The notes beneath the pieces are model-generated. The model had not been told where the DNA came from. It made no database searches and saw nothing but the letters and a program-made list of their open reading frames with translations. A stretch of DNA of 30,569 nt from Prevotellaceae bacterium UBA711 (GTDB lineage: Bacteria; Bacteroidota; Bacteroidia; Bacteroidales; Bacteroidaceae). Location: positions 11,387 to 41,955 of the forward strand of contig DBLZ01000077.1 in NCBI GenBank assembly GCA_002297545.1. Direction: 5' to 3'. Both the position numbers and the translations under genes were made by a program. Shown here piece after piece: positions 15,094 to 22,256 of this stretch (within the stretch, counting starts at the first letter, position 1; every line of letters begins with the position of its first letter).

Positions 15094-15300
15094 CTACGGC
15101 ATCTGCTCCACCAGCCAAAACAGCTCATTGACAGGTTTGCCGAAGTAGGCGGACAGTCGCAACGCCAGTTCGGTACTGGGGACAAACTTGTTGTTCTCTA
15201 TGGCAAAGATGGTCTGCCTGCTTACACCTATGGCGCTGGCCAGCTGGGCCTGGCTGATACACTTGATGGCGCGCTCCACCCTGAGATTGTTATCCAACAT
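15094..15300 (-). CDS. XRE-family helix-turn-helix regulator
   Basis: The 68-residue protein is a bare HTH_3 domain: NNLRVERAIKCISQAQLASAIGV, then SRQTIFAIENNKFVPS as recognition helix and following turn, and LALRLSAYFGKPVNELF. This is the short Bacteroidetes/Firmicutes type that is usually paired with a small membrane protein, as it is here; the genes overlap by 11 nt. It probably represses or activates its own operon. The ligand or signal is unknown. Confidence 0.9.
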   Translation of the reverse strand: MLDNNLRVERAIKCISQAQLASAIGVSRQTIFAIENNKFVPSTELALRLSAYFGKPVNELFWLVEQMP

Positions 15301-15748
15301 GGCGTGTCCTTATACGGTTAACAACCAATGAACCCTTGAATAGCACAAGGTAAATCACGGCCAGAAACGGTGTGTTGGTAAAGGCATATATGACTGTACG
15401 CAGGAAGCCATAGTTATCCAACGATATAGATTGCATCAGAAATCTGGCAAGAGAGTCACTGACCATGTTGACGATGAAGGCATACACGACCACGGCAAAC
15501 AACGCCCTCGCCCTCAGGCTCTGTATGTATTCGTCTTCCTGCTTCTCCTGCGAAAGGCATATCAGGCCCACACCCAGATACGGCAGGCAGGTAAAGACAA
15601 GCGTTGCAATGATGTTGAGTTTCTCACTCTGAAGCGCTTCGTCCGACGACATGGCCATGTAAGGCAACACACATACGAACGGGGCAGCAAATAACCACCA
15701 GCCAAGCTGCTGGTAACGGTGGGGAAGGAGATACGTTCTCGTGTTCAT
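15290..15748 (-). CDS. Small integral membrane protein paired with the XRE regulator
   Basis: The 152-residue product has about four hydrophobic segments: WWLFAAPFVCVLPYM, LNIIATLVFTCLPYLGVGLICL, ALFAVVVYAFIVNMV and the C-terminal FLAVIYLVLFKGSLVV. No catalytic motif is visible. The gene is translated just before and overlaps the XRE regulator, the arrangement of DUF2178/YgzD-like membrane-plus-regulator pairs, though I cannot assign it to a named family. I chose the ATG at 15748, because the promoter (15779-15809) lies inside the longer open frame. Likely an inner-membrane protein. Confidence 0.75.
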   Translation of the reverse strand: MNTRTYLLPHRYQQLGWWLFAAPFVCVLPYMAMSSDEALQSEKLNIIATLVFTCLPYLGVGLICLSQEKQEDEYIQSLRARALFAVVVYAFIVNMVSDSLARFLMQSISLDNYGFLRTVIYAFTNTPFLAVIYLVLFKGSLVVNRIRTRHVG

Positions 15749-15778
15749 ATTGGATAGTGTTTGTAAGGTTTGATGGCA

Positions 15779-15809
15779 CAAAGGTACAGCATACTTTACA
15801 AATATCCAA
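15779..15809 (-). promoter_or_regulatory. Promoter of the membrane protein-XRE pair
   Basis: Minus strand TTG (15809-15807), 20 nt, TACCTTTG (15786-15779) fits the Bacteroidetes consensus. The leader to the ATG at 15748 would be about 25 nt. Confidence 0.7.
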
Positions 15810-15856
15810 GCGTACACGACAAAAATCACAGGCCTCCCATACGTTTTTAACGTTTG

Positions 15857-16432
15857 TTATTGAATTGCGTCACTCGTGCAATCTTCCGTGTCATTGACGT
15901 ATGCCGCCACAATCTCCAGCACGTACATCCTGTGCAGGCCACTGGTAATTCCGCTGTCCAACGTCTTGGCCTCCTCACCGGAACTGTACCATTTGTCACG
16001 AACCGTGGTGTCGGTGAAACATTCCGCCCGCAGGTCATCCGCATAAAGCTTGCGGCCGACCAGGGTGAGCCTCGTCTGCCGATATGCCACACCATCCTGC
16101 CCGAGGTCTTCCACCTCCAGTCCGCACGCCTTCACCTTGTTGATGTCCCGGCCGGACTTGCTGCCACAGACCTTGTATATCTCGCGGGCCTCCCGGCTCA
16201 TTCCCAGGAAGGACAGGGTGATATGGTCGCTCTGTTCGGCAAACTCATACGTGTAGCGTTCGGGCCGTATGAACACGTATGCCACGGGCTTGTTCCACAG
16301 CCATCCGATGCCGCCCCACGAGGCTGTCATCACATTGAAGCGTTCCACGGTGCCGGCCGTCACCAGCATCCATTCCTTGCCTATAGCCTCGAAGAAGTTG
16401 TCCTTCAGTTCCCTTACGTCGATTGCTCTCAT
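15857..16432 (-). CDS. Flavin reductase-like FMN-binding split-barrel protein
   Basis: The 191-residue protein has the features of the flavin reductase-like family: an N-terminal MLVTAGTVERFNVMTASWGGIGWLWNKPVAYVFIRPERYT, which is the FMN-binding split-barrel part, then EFAEQSDHITLSFLG and the IYKVCGSKSGRDINK segment, where GxxSGRDxxK is common to this subgroup. Members reduce FMN or use it in small-molecule reductions; the substrate is not known here. It stands alone, with 156 nt upstream to the next gene. No good promoter box was found in that gap, so it may be read from upstream. Confidence 0.88.
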   Translation of the reverse strand: MRAIDVRELKDNFFEAIGKEWMLVTAGTVERFNVMTASWGGIGWLWNKPVAYVFIRPERYTYEFAEQSDHITLSFLGMSREAREIYKVCGSKSGRDINKVKACGLEVEDLGQDGVAYRQTRLTLVGRKLYADDLRAECFTDTTVRDKWYSSGEEAKTLDSGITSGLHRMYVLEIVAAYVNDTEDCTSDAIQ

Positions 16433-16588
16433 AGTGTTGTTTTTGGGTCTTCTGTGTTTGTACTTGTTTGTATGCGTCGCACCTCAGCAAAGTCCCGGCA
16501 TTGCCGATAACAGTCCACGATCTCCGACATTCCCTCCAACGTAGCAGTATGCCTTGAGCGAGGACACGGTCCATGCTGCAGCCCTTCT

Positions 16589-17122
16589 CTAAGATCTCTT
16601 ACCCAGGCGTGCGTTCAGTATGTCGCAGATTTCACGGCTATTCATGGTGAGATCTGCGGTGGAGATATTCTCCGCCGCACCGGTCATCAGAACGTTGAAA
16701 GACATCAGCTTCCGCATAAGTCCCGAGGATTTGTCCATCTTGCTATGAAACGGTTTGCTAAGATAATCGATGGCTATCGCATTGGGCAATAGTCCAAGTT
16801 TCTGCAGGCGAAACCTTCTCACGTCTTTGAAGTTAACGGTATAATACCTGAACCTGGTCTGTATCCATATATCCAGTCTGTCCTCGTGGATTATCAAGTA
16901 AGGAATACGATGGACACTGTTGTAGATAAGAGCAACGAGCATGAGCAGACCTCCGCCTCCAAAGAATATCACTCCCATCCAGCCGGACACCACCTTCACC
17001 CACAGCGGGCAATCCTCGCACAGAAGAATCCAACCACACACCACGGCACAAACCAAGCCTATGATGACCGTCAACATGTTTCTCCACAGGCTGTGGTAAA
17101 TTCTTATTTCCATCTCATTCAT
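16589..17122 (-). CDS. STM3941-like membrane protein, function unknown
   Basis: The 177-residue product starts MNEMEIRIYHSLWRNMLTVII, then has two close membrane segments (about 14-36 and 42-64) with a GGGGLLML turn. A soluble domain follows with IIHEDRLDIW and FKDVRRFRLQKLG, resembling a small PH-like fold as in STM3941-family proteins. No enzymatic motif is visible. It lies 124 nt downstream of the ABC permease on the same strand; co-transcription is possible but not shown. An alternative start seven codons upstream (17143) is open. Assignment to the family is from general likeness only. Confidence 0.65.
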   Translation of the reverse strand: MNEMEIRIYHSLWRNMLTVIIGLVCAVVCGWILLCEDCPLWVKVVSGWMGVIFFGGGGLLMLVALIYNSVHRIPYLIIHEDRLDIWIQTRFRYYTVNFKDVRRFRLQKLGLLPNAIAIDYLSKPFHSKMDKSSGLMRKLMSFNVLMTGAAENISTADLTMNSREICDILNARLGKRS

Positions 17123-17246
17123 TTGTATATCGCCATGTTTCATATACTCTCACGTGTTACGTAAACTCCTCCACAAGGCCAACACATTTCTCCCAAGCGA
17201 CCATGCATCTCAGCGTCTTTCCTCAGGATTTGCCATGCCATTGCTC

Positions 17247-18443
17247 TCAAGCCCCTTTCCATATCCCGGCCAGCTGCCTGCGGATAACGTACATATTGAA
17301 CCATGTCACAAGTACGAGATAGGCCACAGCCGACCAGAGCATTGGTAGGACGGAGGCTCCGCCAAGTCCTATGGCATGCAATTGCCCGTCCCACAGAGCG
17401 CGGCAGCAGACGGCAATCGTGGTGGCCATGATGGTGATAACGGTATTGGCTATCAGTACCATGGCATCGTAGTAGCGGGAAATCTCGCCGGGCGAGAAGC
17501 CTTGAAGCATCAGCTTGCGTATCGTCTCCTTGTTCTTCTGGAGAAGCAGAAAAATGGACAGGGTAAGGATAAACAGTGCCAGCAGACTGATGACCACGCC
17601 GTTGGAGGCAACCACGCCGGAGACCACACGTAGGAATTCCGAGATGTTGCCGGCACTCTCCTTGTCCCCTGCAATCTCTATCCCTTCGTCCTTGAGATAA
17701 CTATCCATGCCGGAGGCTGCCATGCGGTCTATCTTGACGATGAGCCTCGAGGCATCGCGTCTCTCCCCGGGATTGTACCTCGCGTTGGCCCAGTCCATGA
17801 AATCCTGTGGCACGGCAATGGTATTGAGACGTGAGGAAAAGCCCACGACGGCGGCATCGTAGACATCGGTGCGGTTGTCGGCCCCCGTTATCCGCATAAC
17901 TATGGGCACCGCGCCAATCACCTCCTCGCTGATCTGCGGCAAGCCCTGCGGTATGGCAAAGCCAAAATTATAGAGCGTCAGGTAGTCCTTGCTAAGGATG
18001 ACCGGGATGAACTTTTCCTCAGGATTGAAACTCCATTCACGTGGCGTGACGTCGAAGAAGTCGTCGGGCACAGACTCGAAGAAGAGGTATGTGGAGAGCC
18101 CACGCCCTCCCATGCTGACGGAACCGTTGACAGCAAACCGGGATGCGGTGAAACGTCCAACCTTCTGCACCCATGGCTGCCGCGCAAGCCGCTCGATGTC
18201 GTCCTCCGAGAAGGCCACGGGCCTGAAGCCAATACCGTCCACCTTCTTGGAGAGCACCACATAGTCCTCAGAGAAGAAGTTATCGTCATCGGAGTTGGAG
18301 TGCTGACTGTCGCCAAAGAATATGATGCCGATAAGTATGACGGACAGTCCGATAACATTGGCAAGAGCATATCCCAAGAGCTGCCCCAGGGAGATGTTCC
18401 TTCTGAGGAGACACCAAACCTCGTATCGAAAGTTGTGCTTCAT
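17247..18443 (-). CDS. ABC transporter permease, FtsX/MacB type
   Basis: The 398-residue protein has the MacB/FtsX layout: one membrane segment near the N-terminus (about 22-44), a large periplasmic domain of about 230 residues, then three membrane segments (about 283-302, 327-347, 364-387). Between the second and third lies the cytosolic KNKETIRKLMLQGFSPGEISRYY segment that couples to the ATPase. It begins 2 nt after the ATPase gene, so the two are translationally coupled. Such mechanotransmission-type transporters act on periplasmic or outer-membrane targets and not as simple pumps. With the upstream lipoprotein it may form an envelope system; the target is unknown. Confidence 0.85.
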   Translation of the reverse strand: MKHNFRYEVWCLLRRNISLGQLLGYALANVIGLSVILIGIIFFGDSQHSNSDDDNFFSEDYVVLSKKVDGIGFRPVAFSEDDIERLARQPWVQKVGRFTASRFAVNGSVSMGGRGLSTYLFFESVPDDFFDVTPREWSFNPEEKFIPVILSKDYLTLYNFGFAIPQGLPQISEEVIGAVPIVMRITGADNRTDVYDAAVVGFSSRLNTIAVPQDFMDWANARYNPGERRDASRLIVKIDRMAASGMDSYLKDEGIEIAGDKESAGNISEFLRVVSGVVASNGVVISLLALFILTLSIFLLLQKNKETIRKLMLQGFSPGEISRYYDAMVLIANTVITIMATTIAVCCRALWDGQLHAIGLGGASVLPMLWSAVAYLVLVTWFNMYVIRRQLAGIWKGA

Positions 18444-18445
18444 GT

Positions 18446-19105
18446 CTATAAGGATATAAATTGGGCATTGTCCAGAAGCAGATGGTTGCCTACTGACGTT
18501 GCAATCATCCCGGCCCCCTGACTGTCGGCCTCTTCGCTGATGATGCCGGCCACTACCCTATTGTTGTTGGCATCGAGATGACTGACGGGCTCATCCAAGA
18601 ATATGAAGTCAAACGGCTGGCACACGGCGCGGATCAGCGCCACCCTCTGCATTTGGCCTATGCTCAACTTGCCCACCAAGGCATCACGTTTCTCGGCTAT
18701 GCCCACACGCTCCAGCATGGTCATTATCTGACTGCGGCTCTTGTGTCCCGTACGGTTGTTCTTCAGCTCGATATTCTGCATGACTGTCAGTTCCGGAAAC
18801 AGTCCCATGTCCTGCGGCAAAAAAGAGATGCTACGGGTACGTATGTCGCACCATCGTTCGATGCCGAACGACCTGATGTCCTTGCCGTCGAACAATATCT
18901 CGCCCTTGTAGTCCCGGCGGCTTCCGTAGATGAAATTCACCAGCGACGACTTGCCGCATCCCGACTCGGCATGTATGCACATACGGCACCCACGTCGAAA
19001 GACAAAAGATTGTTCTCCCCAAATCTGGGAAGAACAAATCTTGTCCGTATCCTCCATACCCGCAAAGACCATGGGGAGGAGGTTATTGATGGTTATAGTT
19101 TCCAT
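18446..19105 (-). CDS. ABC transporter ATP-binding protein, atypical
   Basis: The 219-residue protein shows Walker A SGCGKSS (48-54), Q-loop LPQD (96-99), signature LSIGQ (147-151), Walker B FIFLDE (167-172) and D-loop SHLD (175-178). Two points are odd: the first glycine of Walker A is Ala46, and the H-loop histidine, expected after the Walker B region, appears to be Ser204 in IATSVGNH. The protein is also short before Walker A and ends soon after the H-loop region. It is the LolD/MacB-like partner of the permease that starts 2 nt after its stop. It follows the DUF4836 lipoprotein gene by 25 nt, so the three form one operon. Confidence 0.88.
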   Translation of the reverse strand: METITINNLLPMVFAGMEDTDKICSSQIWGEQSFVFRRGCRMCIHAESGCGKSSLVNFIYGSRRDYKGEILFDGKDIRSFGIERWCDIRTRSISFLPQDMGLFPELTVMQNIELKNNRTGHKSRSQIMTMLERVGIAEKRDALVGKLSIGQMQRVALIRAVCQPFDFIFLDEPVSHLDANNNRVVAGIISEEADSQGAGMIATSVGNHLLLDNAQFISL

Positions 19106-19130
19106 AACCTACACACTGCCGTCGACCGGG

Positions 19131-20675
19131 TCAGCTGGCCTTGCCGCCGGCCTTTGTCACCAGCTTCACCAACTTCTGTATGATGCCGGCCTTGCCTTCC
19201 GCATCACCGTCAATCTCCAGCATCATGGATGCGCCCATGATTTCGGGCTTGCTGTAGCAAGCGATGGTTACGTCATTGTCTATCTTCAGGTCGCTTGCAA
19301 GTTTGTCGCCTTTGGCCAGTTTGCCGTATGCTGCAAATCGGCTCTTGGTGAACTCATTGTCCCCGACAAAGATGTTCTTGTTTTCCTTATTGATGGGATG
19401 GTTGGCAACAACCAGAACGTCGTCTATGCTCTGTGCATAAAGTGTGCCGGCCATGCCAAATCCCGCAAGATTGACTGAGATGCCGGAACCGGACTCATCG
19501 AAGGGCACAGACATACCCTCAAGCATGCCCTTGATATCCTCGATCAAGCGCTTGGCCTTTCCTTCCTTAGTCTCAAGCACAATGGTAGCAGAGAACTGCG
19601 ACAGCATATCATCGCCCATGTACATGCCGGACACGGACTCCAATCCGTTGGCCAGGCCAAAACCTATGGCCACAGTACCGTCGATATTCTCAAGATAAGG
19701 CAACACCAAGTTGAGCTGTGCCCTGTCAGCACGTGAGAGGCCCGAGGCCTGGGCTACCATGTCTATATATTGGTTCCAGTCCACATTCTTCAGGCTGAAG
19801 GCATAGGCCACGGATTCCTTCTCGTCCAGAATGGCAATGGCTTTCTTGCTGATGGTTGATGAATTGTCCATGAATGGCATCACCTTGTCGGCCTTCAGTT
19901 CATTGCCCTCGCCATCGAACATCTTTATTTCCACAGCACACTTGTTGGACGAAAGGTCCCCGCGCATGCAAATCATGCCGTCGAACATCGACAGAGCCGC
20001 AGATGGGATACCGGCACCCTGCAACATCTGCTTTATGTCGGCATTGCCGGAAGCAGCTACGCCAATGGCATTGCCACCGGCAATATACTTACCATAACTC
20101 GTCTCGGCAAAACTCTTCTTGGCGGCACCCTCACTGACCTGCTGCAAGTATTTTGTAGGAGAGAATTCCTTGGTCGTCTTCGCGTCCTTCAGCAAATAAG
20201 CATACGAGCCATTCAACGCCACATAGTCATAACCATCGAGCACATACTTGGCATATACGTCCATATCGCCATCTGCCTTTATCTTTTTATAAGCACGGGA
20301 CTTGATAGCCTCTACGAAGAGATCCTTGTCATTGAGGGCAAGCACCACCACACCCTGATCATCAGCATAGGATCCAAACACGGCACATGCCTCCAAGTCC
20401 ACGTGTGAACTCTTCAGGAACTTGTTGACGTCCCTCAAAGACAACGAAGTCCCCTCCGGCATGATGTCTATCAGGTCCTGCGGTAATTTTATTTCAGAAT
20501 TCTCCAAAGAACCACCTGCAGACTCAACTATCGCCTTCACATTGCCCACGACAACCAGATCGGCATCCGCCGGCACCTGCTCCAGTATTCCACCCGTCTT
20601 GCCATCGTTGGAACAAGACAGCGTCACCACCATTGCTACGATAACGCACAATAACCTGCAAAAAAACTTTCTCAT
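19131..20675 (-). CDS. DUF4836-family lipoprotein
   Basis: The 514-residue product begins MRKFFCRLLCVIVAMVVTLS then C21, a lipoprotein signal with a lipobox-like TLSC and SND after the cysteine, so it should be lipid-anchored in the envelope. The rest fits the Bacteroidales DUF4836 family: VPADADLVVVGNVKAIVESAG near the start, the SAYAYLL-like middle and repeated beta-rich halves. No function is known for the family. I chose the ATG at 20675, as the promoter sits upstream and earlier codons lack a signal. It is first in an operon with an ABC ATPase and permease, which suggests that the lipoprotein is their substrate, partner or regulator (inference). Confidence 0.82.
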   Translation of the reverse strand: MRKFFCRLLCVIVAMVVTLSCSNDGKTGGILEQVPADADLVVVGNVKAIVESAGGSLENSEIKLPQDLIDIMPEGTSLSLRDVNKFLKSSHVDLEACAVFGSYADDQGVVVLALNDKDLFVEAIKSRAYKKIKADGDMDVYAKYVLDGYDYVALNGSYAYLLKDAKTTKEFSPTKYLQQVSEGAAKKSFAETSYGKYIAGGNAIGVAASGNADIKQMLQGAGIPSAALSMFDGMICMRGDLSSNKCAVEIKMFDGEGNELKADKVMPFMDNSSTISKKAIAILDEKESVAYAFSLKNVDWNQYIDMVAQASGLSRADRAQLNLVLPYLENIDGTVAIGFGLANGLESVSGMYMGDDMLSQFSATIVLETKEGKAKRLIEDIKGMLEGMSVPFDESGSGISVNLAGFGMAGTLYAQSIDDVLVVANHPINKENKNIFVGDNEFTKSRFAAYGKLAKGDKLASDLKIDNDVTIACYSKPEIMGASMMLEIDGDAEGKAGIIQKLVKLVTKAGGKAS

Positions 20676-20763
20676 ACTCTTATGTTGTTTATGGTTTGTC
20701 TTAATAAGACAGATAGTCACAAGCCGTATGCCATAGTAGCAGTTCCATCGGTAGCTTGCACCA

Positions 20764-20794
20764 CAAAGATACGATGTTTTATCTAATGCACAAA
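20764..20794 (-). promoter_or_regulatory. Promoter of the lipoprotein-ABC operon
   Basis: Minus strand TTTG (20794-20791), 19 nt, TATCTTTG (20771-20764) is a full match to the Bacteroidetes consensus. The leader would be about 80 nt. Confidence 0.8.
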
Positions 20795-20800
20795 GCAAAC

Positions 20801-21313
20801 AAGCCTTTTTCTTAACATATTACGAGATAAACACAAATCTCTGCCAACTGATTTTGTGTAAGCAACAAGTCTTCATCAGCAAAGCGCACAGACACAAGAG
20901 CTTTCTCATTATCATCCTATATTAGAGTATTATTGGGTCATTCCAATATGGAATGATACCGGCAATTGGCTGGCAGCAGGCCCGACAAACACATAGCACA
21001 AGATAAGCGTAGCGACACCTTGCGTGTCGTATGACCATCAACAAAAAGATTGAAGGCAGACCGCAGTGAGATGGTATTTTTGACTCTACTGGAGTCGAGG
21101 GCCTGAGTCTATTGGACTCTCGCCCCTGACTTCAGTAGACTCTCGTCCCCGTTTCTACTGGACTTTCGGATACATTCTTGCTGGATATTTTCAACCCTTT
21201 AGGCATACCCAACAAACAGGCGTTCCATACCTATTGACTTGCTTCAAGTACCACTACCTATCTCATCCAAATCGATCATCAGCCCTGTAATATGGGTAAA
21301 ATTGACATTTGTT
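20801..21313. other. Gene-free stretch next to the island
   Basis: No plausible gene is visible in these 513 nt. They hold a palindrome, TCATTCC-5 nt-GGAATGA (20938-20956), that looks operator-like, a small hairpin CGACAC/GTGTCG (21013-21029) and the 23-bp tandem repeat at 21082-21173. Confidence 0.6.
21082..21173. repeat. Four-copy degenerate 23-bp tandem repeat
   Basis: Units start at 21082, 21105, 21128 and 21151. The approximate consensus is GACTCTACTGGACTCTCG then CCCCT, with several differences per unit. The first unit has its own small inverted pair GACTC/GAGTC. Units share register exactly over four periods. It is not in a credible reading frame. Confidence 0.7.
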
Positions 21314-21424
21314 GATACTGTTTTAAGTTTGGCCACCTAAAACTACAAACTTCTCCGAACTTGTCCAAATGGACGAGTCCCGTTTTTTGAGACTTCGCTC
21401 AGACACACTCAAAGAAACAGTATC
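21314..21424. mobile_element. MITE-like 111-bp element with terminal inverted repeats
   Basis: The element starts GATACTGTTT (21314-21323) and ends AAACAGTATC (21415-21424), a perfect 10-bp inverted repeat. GTT stands directly on both outer sides, a possible 3-bp target duplication. It has no transposase. On the plus strand it contains an ATG (21369) with an open frame, MDESRFLRLRSDTLKETVS, to its right end. Its right end recurs in the opposite orientation at 30550-30569, where the same seven-residue TLKETVS frame runs on. The element cuts off the hsdR remnant and supplies its stop codon. Confidence 0.6.
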
Positions 21425-22252
21425 GTTGAGTGGTAGCAAAATACTGTGGATAACGACACACGATTTTATCCTCCCCTTTGGGAGTGTCAGGCAAAAAGAT
21501 AAAGTTATGCAATACATCAAGCAAACGCTCCCTTCTGAACAATCCGTGCATCATTGTAAACATGCTGTCAAAAGCACCGTCAAGCACGGAGTCTGTTGCC
21601 TCGGCTTTATGCCAACCGTAGAAAAACTCGTATGGAGCAAAAAGCGAACCCACCTTGTTGTTCACTCCATCGCTGATAACCACAAAGGCGTTATAGCGGA
21701 AAGTTTCGGAATATCATGGCGATAACGGTTCGTCAACTGTTTGTAAGCATTTTCAATGGTGGTGTTTTGTTTGATGGCATTCTTAAATTCAAGCACTACC
21801 AAAGGCAAGCCATTGACAAACACAATGCCATCGGGAATACGATGGTGCTCGCCGTCTATGACAAACTGATTAACGAACCTGAAAAGATTGTTCTTTCCCA
21901 ACTCATTCCTTTCCACTTCTGTATAATCAATGGGATAAATATGAAGATTGGGTAACTTGGGGTTGGTTCTTTTTAACGAAAAGCCCTCTTGCAGAAGCCG
22001 CAGTGCTTCTACGTTTTTCGCATATACGCCACCGCCGTCCGAAGTTTCTAATCTGGCGATTGCCCGATTGATTTCATCATCAGTGATATGGTCTGCTTCA
22101 TATTTCTTCTGCAAATAAAGGCGTAAGTCATCATAGAGAATAACATCCCGTGTATCCCGAGTAATATTTTCTCCATGCACGTAGTCGTAATGCTCTTTCT
22201 TAAAAAGCTCGACAAACACTTGTTCTAATTGTGCTTCGTTGAAGTGTGCCAT
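21425..22252 (-). pseudogene. hsdR: Type I restriction subunit R, N-terminal remnant with a frameshift
   Basis: HsdR is the nuclease/translocase of type I systems, normally about 900-1000 residues. Here 196 codons from ATG 22252 give a typical N-terminus (AQLEQVFVELFKKEHYDYVHG, LLQEGFSL, then the nuclease core HRIPDGIVFVNGLPLVVLEFKNA). Near 21695 one base is missing and the frame passes to another that continues naturally: VVISDGVNNKVGSLFAPYEFFYGW, then FDSMFTMMHGLFRRERLLD and VCRYPQYFAT. At 21424 homology ends at the 111-bp element. The helicase motor and C-terminus are absent. It starts 4 nt after the AlbA-like gene. Restriction activity should be lost unless another hsdR exists elsewhere. 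Confidence 0.88.
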
Positions 22253-22256
22253 TATG

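Noticed and set aside
21082..21173. CRISPR array
   Set aside because: The 23-nt units follow each other without spacers and are degenerate; no cas gene is present.
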